Source: Nocardia vinacea NBRC 16497
GTDB taxonomy: Bacteria; Actinomycetota; Actinomycetes; Mycobacteriales; Mycobacteriaceae
DNA: 64,000 nt
Direction: 5' to 3'
Assembly (NCBI RefSeq): GCF_000308835.1
Contig: NZ_BAGN01000015.1
Location: 1 to 64,000, forward strand
The notes under the pieces are model-generated. The model was not told where the DNA came from. It saw nothing but the letters and a program-made list of their open reading frames with translations, and searched no databases. The position numbers were made by a program, and so were the translations under genes. Below, in pieces: positions 55,586-63,276 of this stretch (position 1 is the first letter of the stretch; the number at the start of each line of letters is the position of its first letter).

Positions 55586-56266
55586 TTATACGACGACCGG
55601 GTTGCCATACACTACGACCGTTTCGTCGTCGATCTTGGATTTCGCCGATACCATCACGAAGGAACGGACTGTGAGTCCGGTCAGGCAACCATCGGCTTTG
55701 ATACTGGTTCGAACAATATCGATGCGCGGCTCGTGATCTTTCAGGGAGATCTTTTCGACAACTATGTCCGAGATCGTCCCCGCTGCGAGGCTGACGGTTA
55801 TTTTCGGTTTCACCTCTATTTTGGGTGACACGTTCGACCGCCGATCTTTCGGCGACTCGAACACCTGCGGAGTTATCACCAGCACGCTTGGCGGTACGAG
55901 GCCGGCATCGACGCCGAGGGACGCGGTGATCGACCGCAAGGATGCTGCGCATCCGACGTGATAGCCGACTATCAGCTCGGCGTCCTTCAGGTTCTTGAAT
56001 ACAGAACCCTTGATCTCGGCGTAGGCCGAATTGCTCACCACCGCTTCCCGAGTCGGGATGAGTCCGGGACCGGTCGCATTGACAACCTCCTCGTCACGGT
56101 GCCCGACGATCAATGTTCGACCGTCCGCGGTCCCGATCGACAGTTCGTGTCGGTCACTCCGCGGAGCGTCGGCTGAGGCATTGGGCGCACCCGCGATCAG
56201 AACGACCGCAGTGAGCGATACGCACCACCACAACCATGCACCACGAATTCTCTGTTCTAGCTTCAC
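55586..56266 (-). CDS. MspA-family porin (second gene of pair)
   Basis: A 226-residue outer-membrane channel protein. The signal peptide (about residues 1-32) ends in APNASA. The mature part has the MspA pattern: GRTLIVGHRDEEVV, REAVVSNSAYAEIKG, ELIVGYHVGCAASL and the C-terminal SFVMVSAKSKIDDETVVVYG. MspA-type subunits form octameric pores in the mycolate outer membrane. It starts 15 bases after its neighbour, so they form an operon like N. farcinica nfpA-nfpB, whose products make a mixed channel. Confidence 0.88.
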   Translation of the reverse strand: MKLEQRIRGAWLWWCVSLTAVVLIAGAPNASADAPRSDRHELSIGTADGRTLIVGHRDEEVVNATGPGLIPTREAVVSNSAYAEIKGSVFKNLKDAELIVGYHVGCAASLRSITASLGVDAGLVPPSVLVITPQVFESPKDRRSNVSPKIEVKPKITVSLAAGTISDIVVEKISLKDHEPRIDIVRTSIKADGCLTGLTVRSFVMVSAKSKIDDETVVVYGNPVVV

Positions 56267-56281
56267 CGCAGCGCGTCCGTC

Positions 56282-56932
56282 TTACAGCGGGATCGGGTCA
56301 CCGTAGACCGCGACCGAGTCGTCGGCTTGGGTGGATTTCGCGGCGATAATCGTGTACGAGCGGATACTTGCCGGCCCCACACAGCCGTCGATCTTCACAT
56401 GGGCATTGCGAGTGGTGATGAATGCCTTGGTGTCCTCCAGCGGCTTCTCGCCGGTAGGGAGATCGACAACCTTGCCCGGTGCCAGCGTGACCTGGAAACT
56501 CGGCGAAATCGAGGCGGTCGGACCGATATTCGCGCCGACGGTGGGTGTCGGGATGCCGGGGTTGATGAGGATGCCCGGGGTGAAGCCGACGTTCACCGAA
56601 GCGCCCAGGGTGATGGATGTCAGATCTACCGCACATCCGACGTGGTAGCCCGTCCGTAGTACCACACCCTGCAGCTTTGAGCCGTGCCCCGCGATCGAGC
56701 CGTAGGCCTGGTTGGTTACGAAGACTTCGCGGGTGGTGCCGATGCCGTTGAGTGGGGGGACGCGGTTGGCTTCCTCGTTGCGGTGGCCGACCGCCAGCTG
56801 CCAGCCGTCCTCCATGGCGACGGAACTTTCATGGGGTGGCAGGGACAGCCCCTCCGCCTGGGCATTCGTGGCACCGGCCAGCAGAGCGGCACCTACAGCC
56901 GCCATAGCCGGGATCAACTTCTTGGTACGCAT
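56282..56932 (-). CDS. MspA-family porin (first gene of pair)
   Basis: A 216-residue porin. The signal peptide MRTKKLIPAMAAVGAALLAG ends at ANAQAEG-type cleavage (near residue 26). GWQLAVGHRNEEANRVPPL, RTGYHVGCAVDLTSITLG and SYTIIAAKSTQADDSVAVYG match the MspA fold and parallel its neighbour. ATG 56932 has GGGGGAG seven bases upstream. The glycine-rich middle (VGFTPGILINPGIPTPTVGA) is the long rim-loop region. Uptake of small hydrophilic solutes is the expected role. Confidence 0.9.
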   Translation of the reverse strand: MRTKKLIPAMAAVGAALLAGATNAQAEGLSLPPHESSVAMEDGWQLAVGHRNEEANRVPPLNGIGTTREVFVTNQAYGSIAGHGSKLQGVVLRTGYHVGCAVDLTSITLGASVNVGFTPGILINPGIPTPTVGANIGPTASISPSFQVTLAPGKVVDLPTGEKPLEDTKAFITTRNAHVKIDGCVGPASIRSYTIIAAKSTQADDSVAVYGDPIPL

Positions 56933-57309
56933 CAGCTCCCCCTTTTCGATCGAATGAACCGGGTCGACCAACTCCCTGGGTCGCTCGGCATTGCGCCCGG
57001 AACGCTAGGGCGCAGTTGGCGGACACCGCAATCCCCGCAATCGCGCCGTACATAGGGACTGTGCAGGTCACACGCAGTGCAGATTCAGTCCGGTCCGGAC
57101 ACAGAACAGCAGGGGTCATGGTCGAACGCGCATGCCGAATGGACGCCTGGCAGATTGCACGGAGCTCGCCGGCTCAGTTCGGGCAGGTGACGAAAAATGT
57201 TGGAAATCAATGGAACTGAATCATCCTCGCCGCCGTCTATACCTGTCGTAGAGACACAACCGACCAGTCGTTTACGACGACGTGGTCTTCGAACTGTTCG
57301 GGGGAGCAC
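56933..57309. other. Divergent porin-STAND intergenic region
   Basis: 377 bases without a gene, holding promoters for the porin pair and the NTPase gene. GGGGGAG at 57299-57305 is the ribosome binding site of the latter. I see no strong operator. Confidence 0.45.
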
Positions 57310-59061
57310 ATGACGGTGTCATCAACTGGCACAGCCCAGTACGCCAACCACGGGAGGGCCGAGCGAGGGGAGTTCGCGAGACGACTATCTGCCCTGCATC
57401 GGGACGCGGGCGCCCCCTCACTGCGGTATGTCGCCACGCTGGCTCAGCAGCGGGCGCGCAATACCGAGGGCGGGGGTCGTTCGGCACTGGCGACGGCGCA
57501 GCGGATCAGCGACTGGATGAACGGACGCAATGTTCCGGCGCGGTTTGAATCGCTGGTTCCGGTCCTGCACGTATTGGGCGCACGGGCACGACGCCGCGCC
57601 GGAACACCCCGCCAGACAGTGAGTCTGCAAGCCTGGAGGTCACTGTGGGCGGCGGCGCGGCGCGCCCCGGCCGCCACATCGGACACCACGACCCAACCGC
57701 CGTATCCGAATGCCGATGGGTTCTCAGAAGGGCAGGAGCCTGCCTTCTTCGGGCGGCAGCGTGCGATTGGTTCCATCCTGGAGATGGTTCGAGCATCGGC
57801 AAGTTCACAGCGCAATGCCGATGCCATAATGCTCACCGGTGCGTCCGGTATCGGCAAGACCGCGCTGCTACAGGCCGGCGTTATTCCGGCTCTGAGCACA
57901 GAGTCGACGCGGTGGGAGGTCGTCGTCACTACGCCAGATCGCAATCCTCTCCGCTCGCTGGCGCGAACATTCTGTGCCACAGAATGTTTCAGCACAGCCG
58001 AGCCTGATCTCGACGCCGTCCGGCGATGGGCTGGTGACCGTCGGCTGCTGCTGATCGTCGACCAATTCGAACAGTTGTACCGGCCTGATGTTGATGCGAC
58101 GGTCCGCGAGAGGTTCCTGATCTGGCTGAAGCAGGTGTCGACGATCGGGTCGGTCCTCGTTGCGGTGCGATCCGACCAGCTCACCAGTTGCTCCCAGCAT
58201 CCATGGCTGGCGCATGCCGTTCAGCACAACAGCTTCACACTGACCCCCCCAGATCGTCAGGAGTTGATGTCGGCCATCGTCGGTCCACCACGCACATGCG
58301 GAGTCATTGTCGACCCTGCCGCAGCAGAACTGCTGATCACCGAGTTGGAAGTAAACCGACCAGGCAGCGACGGCCCTACCGCCGACGCCGGCGCGCTACC
58401 CCTGCTGTCGGCGACCATGCGATCGATGGGGGCAGGGCACAGCGGACGTCGACTGGACCTTGCCGCCTATCGCCGGGTCGGAGGCGTGACCGGAGTAGTC
58501 AGTCGAATCGCCGAACAGACCTGGGAGGCGTTGACATCGGCAGAACAGCTCGATGCACGTCCCATCCTGCTGGCATTGGTGACCGTCCATCGCGACGGCA
58601 CCATCACCCGCCGCCGGACATCGACCGCCGAACTCGCTCGAGTCGCCGCACGAACCAGCACCGGGCCCGAACTCGTTCACCGGTTGGTGCATGCACGACT
58701 AATCACCCTGGAATCCCGGTATGCCTGGCTCGTGCACGATGCCCTACTGAAGTGGGATCGACTATCTGGCTGGATAACCGAGTATCGATCACAACTGATC
58801 TGGCGGCAACGCATCGAGGACGACGCCGCCGAATGGGAGGCCGCCCATCGCGATCCCGGCTTGCTCTACAGGAGTATCCGGCTGACGACGGCAATCCAGC
58901 ATGCCGACCCCACCATGACCACCCTGGCCACCGCATTCCTCCGCGCTTCCGCCAGAGCTGAACTCGCCGCACCGCCAGCTCAGCCCCCATCCGAGATTGA
59001 GTATCCGAAAACCGTCCGACATGAGGGCCAGGGTGCTGGTCCGCGGCGGCTGGTGACGTAG
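57310..59061 (+). CDS. HTH plus STAND (nSTAND1-like) NTPase
   Basis: A 583-residue protein. Residues 20-105 form a helix-turn-helix-like domain with RISDWMNGRNVPARFESL. A linker leads to a P-loop ATPase introduced by EPAFFGRQRAIGSILEMV, Walker A TGASGIGKTALLQAG (near 178) and Walker B LLLIVDQFEQLY; GALPLLSATMRSMG and LVHDALLKWDRL are typical of nSTAND1. Most relatives continue into WD40 or other sensor repeats, while this one stops about 60 residues after the winged-helix region. ATG 57310. Regulator, or a conflict-type sensor; no effector is fused. Confidence 0.8.
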   Translation: MTVSSTGTAQYANHGRAERGEFARRLSALHRDAGAPSLRYVATLAQQRARNTEGGGRSALATAQRISDWMNGRNVPARFESLVPVLHVLGARARRRAGTPRQTVSLQAWRSLWAAARRAPAATSDTTTQPPYPNADGFSEGQEPAFFGRQRAIGSILEMVRASASSQRNADAIMLTGASGIGKTALLQAGVIPALSTESTRWEVVVTTPDRNPLRSLARTFCATECFSTAEPDLDAVRRWAGDRRLLLIVDQFEQLYRPDVDATVRERFLIWLKQVSTIGSVLVAVRSDQLTSCSQHPWLAHAVQHNSFTLTPPDRQELMSAIVGPPRTCGVIVDPAAAELLITELEVNRPGSDGPTADAGALPLLSATMRSMGAGHSGRRLDLAAYRRVGGVTGVVSRIAEQTWEALTSAEQLDARPILLALVTVHRDGTITRRRTSTAELARVAARTSTGPELVHRLVHARLITLESRYAWLVHDALLKWDRLSGWITEYRSQLIWRQRIEDDAAEWEAAHRDPGLLYRSIRLTTAIQHADPTMTTLATAFLRASARAELAAPPAQPPSEIEYPKTVRHEGQGAGPRRLVT

Positions 59062-59065
59062 CTGC

Positions 59066-59470
59066 GGACGGATTCGCGGCGGCGTTGTCATGTACCCACC
59101 GCAGCGCAGCCTGCTGGTCTAGCAACCCCGTCGTAGAGAACGCCGGATCGGCCAGGAATCCCAACGCCCCAGCCGGTAGTTGCTGGTGACTACGACCATG
59201 TCCCTGGCGGCGACGAGCCGCGACGGATCGTAGGAATCGCTGCTGCCAACCTCGAACGCCCCGCTGTGAATCCATACGAGCACCGGCCGCTTCCTCGCCG
59301 CGGTCCCGGGCGGGGGTCCCCCCGCAATGCCCCCGACGCCGTCGTGACCACCGCGACATCGACCTAGTCGGCGTGTGCCCGGGACCACCGCATTCACTGA
59401 CCCACCTCGCCAGCACACAAGCCGCGGCCAGAACCGCCAGCACTCGCAGCACCGGTCCGCGCCGCCGGGC
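59066..59470 (-). pseudogene. Carboxylesterase type B fragment
   Basis: Pieces of one secreted esterase lie in three frames in the correct order. They are a signal-like [15 protein letters not shown], then [18 protein letters not shown], then [17 protein letters not shown] and [11 protein letters not shown], then [10 protein letters not shown] and [16 protein letters not shown] (59084-59126). At least three frameshifts separate them and everything after the NAA helix, including the GxSxG serine, is missing where the NTPase gene ends. A decayed remnant, not functional. Confidence 0.8.
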
Positions 59471-60028
59471 GATCGGCTCGGGGGCAACCAGGATTCTGCC
59501 AGGTCTCGGACGGTCCGCACCGACACCGCCGGCGGGCACGGCCAAGACCCGCAGGAGCACCGGAACTGCGGCACAAGATGTCCCCTCGTACACCCCAGCC
59601 AACCATCGGACCTGTTCGGCACCAGCCACAGCGACATCGAAGATGCGACCAACAGATGCATCTTGGGCCATCGCGCTGTCATATCGAGGGACGCAGGGCG
59701 GCCACAGCGGAGCAGGTTCACGCATCCGCGATCGATCGCCGTCCCTGTCCCCCGCCGAGTATCCCTGAATCAGCTCCAAGTAGAGGCTCGTCGAACGGGA
59801 AGGCCCTCGAGACAGCGCAACTGTCCGGACCGGACAGCGAATTCAGGGTGATGACGTCGGATGATGGAAACAGCGTCGCGCCTAAGGTGCGGGTGGATGA
59901 CTTTTAATGGGTAGGGTGAATGACGTTGATCAAATCAGATAAGCACCTACAAATATCTGAATGCTGTCTGCGTGCCGACTCAGTGTCGGATATATCCACT
60001 CTGCTCGAGATCGGGGGCCAATACAAAT
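59471..60028. other. Non-coding stretch leading into the AT-rich cluster
   Basis: 558 bases. The left half is GC-rich without a supported gene. From about 59880 composition falls sharply (TTTTAATGGG, AATCAGATAAG, CAAATATCTG), marking the boundary of the next cluster. TTGATC at 59934 could be a -35 of its promoter. GGGGGCC at 60013-60019 is the ribosome binding site of the following gene. Confidence 0.5.
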
Positions 60029-61144
60029 ATGGTCGAGGTAAATGTAAATTCCACGGATGACCGATGGTGGAAGCGCCTACCGGTCTCGATAAATTGCGCC
60101 TACGGGGATCCGCTGATTCGTCAGCAAGAGCAGGACACTGCAGAAAAACTGCTTAGACTTCAGGCGGAGGATCATCTGGCACCCTACGGGTTCTGCACAA
60201 AAGGACTTCTGTCCAAGCAGGGAGAAAGTCTGCTGTCCCAGATACGTAGAACACCTAACCTTACGTTCAGATACTCGTTAACCGGTCTGGACGAAGGAAA
60301 GTACGACTGGGATTCCAGGATCGACACCATACAGCGGCTACACGCAATCTTTCCGAACCGAATCATAATCAGTGTCCGCCCTATTATTCCCGGACGAAAC
60401 GATGACGAGGCCACGCTCGCACGCATACTCGACGTTGCCGCCGAAACCAGCGGCATTGCGATTATCGGCGGAATCCACGACAAGAATAAGCACAAGCAGC
60501 TTGCGCAGCGGGTCGATTCCTTCATGCGGCAATACTCCGAATCCATAGGTGTCAAGTATTTCTACAAGAGCAGCTGCTCCAGTGCGTACTTGACCGGCAG
60601 CCCATGCTGGATGCACGTCGACCGACGCGCACCAATAAACCTGCACAGGCTGACGGAAATCGGCATCGATTTCGAACTGGTCCAGGACGGCGAAGGATGC
60701 ACGCGAATACAGATAGCGCGCGGCACGACCGGAGATATAAATTTCATCCGTTCGATCACCGCGTCGCGTCCAATTATCACCGACCTGATCAGTAATTTCA
60801 ACGTTATCAGCGGCAGTCCGCGCGATCTCGACATTGAGCACACATCCAGCTGGTATGTCTGGGCGCGTAATCTCCCGCAATGCCTGGGATGCGATTACTG
60901 CATAATCGACGATATCTCCTATCTCCAGCGCAACCGTAAGAATCTCGGAGCCGATCCTTCCGAAATTCTTGCAGCGCTCGACTATGGGACAGTTAGCGTC
61001 CATCAATACAAAGGCGGATCGTACGAGGCTATGCCGGCCCGGTCCGAGCTAGGCATACAGTACGAGGATATTCGAATCGCACGAGAATGTCGGACCGAGT
61101 ACTACCGGCAGCAATCCGAAACCGTATCGCATACTTCGGCCTGA
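60029..61144 (+). CDS. Radical-SAM-like protein with C-terminal CxxCxxC
   Basis: A 371-residue protein I cannot name. Residues 24-125 read like the body of a photolyase-type (SPL) radical SAM barrel: AYGDPLIRQQ, GFCTKGLL, then FRYSLTGLD, SRIDTIQRLH and SVRPIIPGRND. The usual N-terminal CxxxCxxC is absent. Instead CLGCDYC (Cys 285, 288, 291) lies near the C-terminus, with further cysteines at 56, 183, 193, 224 and 354. DUF1848 proteins also carry their cluster cysteines at the C-terminal end of such a barrel. ATG 60029. First gene of the AT-rich cluster; 41 bases before the small peptide gene. Peptide or nucleoside modification is possible. Confidence 0.6.
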   Translation: MVEVNVNSTDDRWWKRLPVSINCAYGDPLIRQQEQDTAEKLLRLQAEDHLAPYGFCTKGLLSKQGESLLSQIRRTPNLTFRYSLTGLDEGKYDWDSRIDTIQRLHAIFPNRIIISVRPIIPGRNDDEATLARILDVAAETSGIAIIGGIHDKNKHKQLAQRVDSFMRQYSESIGVKYFYKSSCSSAYLTGSPCWMHVDRRAPINLHRLTEIGIDFELVQDGEGCTRIQIARGTTGDINFIRSITASRPIITDLISNFNVISGSPRDLDIEHTSSWYVWARNLPQCLGCDYCIIDDISYLQRNRKNLGADPSEILAALDYGTVSVHQYKGGSYEAMPARSELGIQYEDIRIARECRTEYYRQQSETVSHTSA

Positions 61145-61185
61145 TCGGCCGAGGAAAATTCACCGCAATAAGAAGGGAGGGTGTC

Positions 61186-61284
61186 ATGGCAGGGCCAATC
61201 TCGACGAGCGTCGGACCGGTTATCGTTTCGAACGGACGGATCCAGCGAATGCGGAAGCTTGTTGCTAAGCTGATCCGCGGGTAA
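61186..61284 (+). CDS. 32-residue cationic peptide, candidate precursor
   Basis: ATG 61186 has AGGGAGGG six bases upstream, one of the best ribosome binding sites in the cluster. The peptide begins MAGPISTSVGPVIVSNG and ends RIQRMRKLVAKLIRG. There are six basic and no acidic residues. Basic positions (18, 21, 24, 28, 31) and hydrophobic positions (19, 22, 25, 26, 29, 30) alternate so that 18-31 would be an amphipathic cationic helix. There is no cysteine and no signal peptide. Sitting between a radical-SAM-like gene and an exporter, behind which a strong hairpin lies, it may be a modified-peptide precursor, a bacteriocin or a signal peptide; all are inference. Confidence 0.6.
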   Translation: MAGPISTSVGPVIVSNGRIQRMRKLVAKLIRG

Positions 61285-61292
61285 TTAGTGAG

Positions 61293-61332
61293 CTTTGTGT
61301 GTGCGGCGGCACCGGCCGCCGCACACACAAAG
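61293..61332. terminator. 18-bp perfect hairpin between peptide and kinase genes
   Basis: CTTTGTGTGTGCGGCGGC (61293-61310), loop ACCG, GCCGCCGCACACACAAAG (61315-61332). It lies nine bases after the peptide stop and 22 before the next start, without a long T-run. Such hairpins after a precursor gene often reduce read-through so that the peptide is made in excess. Confidence 0.75.
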
Positions 61333-61354
61333 AATGATTTGAGGAGTGCCACGG

Positions 61355-62026
61355 TTGACTGCTATCACCTCGGCTGTCATGCGCAAGACCATGCGGCTGG
61401 TCAACAATGCACCCATTGTGTCGATCTCGGGCATTGACGGATCGGGCAAATCAGGGCTTATCGAGGCATTGGTAAGAAAGTTTCGGGAAGCCGGGATCAA
61501 CGCCGCGAGTATGCGCTTCGATCTGGAGGACATTGTGTCAGGCTACTCTCTGCCCGACTATATATACTCGCTACATACCAGCGCAGACGAGTACCTCTCT
61601 GAGGAAATTATCGCCGATTGTATCGCATTCGAATACATGCGGTTCTATATGAAGGCGGTCGCGGCGCGTGAGCCGGACCTGGATTTGCTGATACTGGACC
61701 GATATCTTTGGGACTATCTTCTTACCAATGACATCGCATTCAATGCACTCACAGATACACAACGTGCGCTGATGAAGGTTCTTCCGATGCCGGCGGTCAG
61801 TATTTTTCTCGACTGCGATGTCGAGATCACATTGGCGAGAATCATGAATCGGGCGCGGGTCCGGACGAAGCTTGAGCGGGAAGACATACTGAAGGTAAAG
61901 CGGCAGAGATATGTCCAGCTCGGAGCCGAACTGGGTGGAGTCGTCATCGATGCTGCACAGTCGCCGGAGCAAGTACTGAAAGACGCGATGGCGGCGGTCC
62001 TTCCCCACGTCGTAACGCCCAGGTGA
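61355..62026 (+). CDS. Thymidylate-kinase-like P-loop protein
   Basis: A 223-residue kinase fold. The P-loop is SGIDGSGKSGL (residues 25-35), the substrate motif LILDRYLWDYLL (DRY at 115-117), and a basic LID, NRARVRTKLERE, sits near 168. This is the dTMP-kinase pattern, but the sequence is divergent and clusters with export and modification genes, so it may phosphorylate a nucleoside or peptide-linked group rather than serve DNA synthesis. TTG 61355 is chosen because GAGGAG ends eight bases upstream; GTG 61346 is inside that site. Overlaps the MFS gene start. Confidence 0.78.
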   Translation: MTAITSAVMRKTMRLVNNAPIVSISGIDGSGKSGLIEALVRKFREAGINAASMRFDLEDIVSGYSLPDYIYSLHTSADEYLSEEIIADCIAFEYMRFYMKAVAAREPDLDLLILDRYLWDYLLTNDIAFNALTDTQRALMKVLPMPAVSIFLDCDVEITLARIMNRARVRTKLEREDILKVKRQRYVQLGAELGGVVIDAAQSPEQVLKDAMAAVLPHVVTPR

Positions 62027-63276
62027 ATAAAATGAATGAGCGCATCCGCCGTCCGCACGCGACGGGCCGCCTGCGGTTCTTCCTCGCGGCAATGTTTGTT
62101 TCGAGTTTCGGCACGTATCTAATGCCCAACATCATTGCATACACGATGTTGGAATCCAGCGGAAGCAATCAACGGTGGTTCGCCACGATCTTTCTTATTG
62201 GTCAGGTACTTCCATTCCTTGTAACACTGTCTCTTGCGAGCGTGGTCGACCGCGCTGGCCTCTATTCTAAACTCCTCGCGACGCAATCCGTTCTAGCCCT
62301 CTCATGCTTTACCTATGCGGCATTCTCGCACCTGTATCAGTCGCGGATCATGTTGATAATCGGACTGCAGGCTATTCTTACTGCGCTGGCTGCGATATCA
62401 ACGCCTGCCGTGACCCGCAGTCTCACCATAATAGCCGCCGACGACCAGTGGCTGGAGGAAGCGGCGAGGAAAACCACGCTGTATCGAAGTGTTTCTCAAC
62501 TCCTGGGGCAAGGGCTCAGCGGAGTTCTTATGGCCGCCGTTGGTGCAGGAATTCTGGTAGCCATAAATGGAGCCAGTTTTCTGGCGATGTTGATGGCAGT
62601 ATTTTTGAATCGTCATAGCTATCAGGAGGTCGATCGGCGGGAGGATATCGCCAGCCGAAGACCGGCGATAGGAGGGGTTCTAGGGCCCCTACATGGCCGG
62701 CCGAGCTATCAGCTCAGTATTCTCTATCAACTTCTCACGAACATCGTGGTGGTTCACCCGTATCTAATCTTCACCCCTGTGATCCTCAGTCAGCGGTTGG
62801 GTGTTTCGGATGCTGCCGTACGTTGGGGGGTGCAGGGCGCAGCTTTCGCGTTCGGTGCGATCGTCGGAGCAGTCATCACGAAACGGATCAAGTTCCGCCA
62901 GAGACTGTCTCTCTCTGTCGGGTCGGGATTTCTGGAGATTCCTATAATGGCGATCCTCGCTTTAGCTCCGACATCGGTGCTACTGATACCGGTGGCAACG
63001 ATCAGCGGTTTTCAGAGTGCGGTCAGCCGTATCCTATTCTCGCAGCAGATGTTCAAAGACTTCCCAAAGAATGAGATAGGCCGCATGGCATCGTTGGGAA
63101 GTCTTACCTGGATAGCCTCTTCAGCGATCGTCTCTTTGGCCAGCATGGCAATAGGTTCGAATCATTCGACCACCTTGTTCGCCACGTTGTCCGTAGTGAA
63201 TGTTCTCATTACCGCCGCGTTTCTGGCTGCCGTAATACGAAGTGAGAAAAACAATGAGGAATTTGCAACAATATGA
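62023..63276 (+). CDS. MFS transporter, probable exporter
   Basis: A 417-residue major-facilitator protein with about 12 hydrophobic helices, of the EntS/macrolide-efflux type. AMFVSSFGTYLMPNIIAY is helix 1 and DRAGLYSKLL with SVVDR is the loop 2-3 motif A equivalent. GTG 62023 overlaps the kinase stop (GTGA); ATG 62032 also fits. In this setting it likely exports the cluster product or gives self-resistance. Its 3' end overlaps the next gene by 23 bases. Confidence 0.88.
   Translation: MNKMNERIRRPHATGRLRFFLAAMFVSSFGTYLMPNIIAYTMLESSGSNQRWFATIFLIGQVLPFLVTLSLASVVDRAGLYSKLLATQSVLALSCFTYAAFSHLYQSRIMLIIGLQAILTALAAISTPAVTRSLTIIAADDQWLEEAARKTTLYRSVSQLLGQGLSGVLMAAVGAGILVAINGASFLAMLMAVFLNRHSYQEVDRREDIASRRPAIGGVLGPLHGRPSYQLSILYQLLTNIVVVHPYLIFTPVILSQRLGVSDAAVRWGVQGAAFAFGAIVGAVITKRIKFRQRLSLSVGSGFLEIPIMAILALAPTSVLLIPVATISGFQSAVSRILFSQQMFKDFPKNEIGRMASLGSLTWIASSAIVSLASMAIGSNHSTTLFATLSVVNVLITAAFLAAVIRSEKNNEEFATI

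Noticed and set aside
59375..59851. 158-codon forward frame over the esterase relic
   Set aside because: The reverse strand gives clear esterase fragments; the forward frame has no motif.
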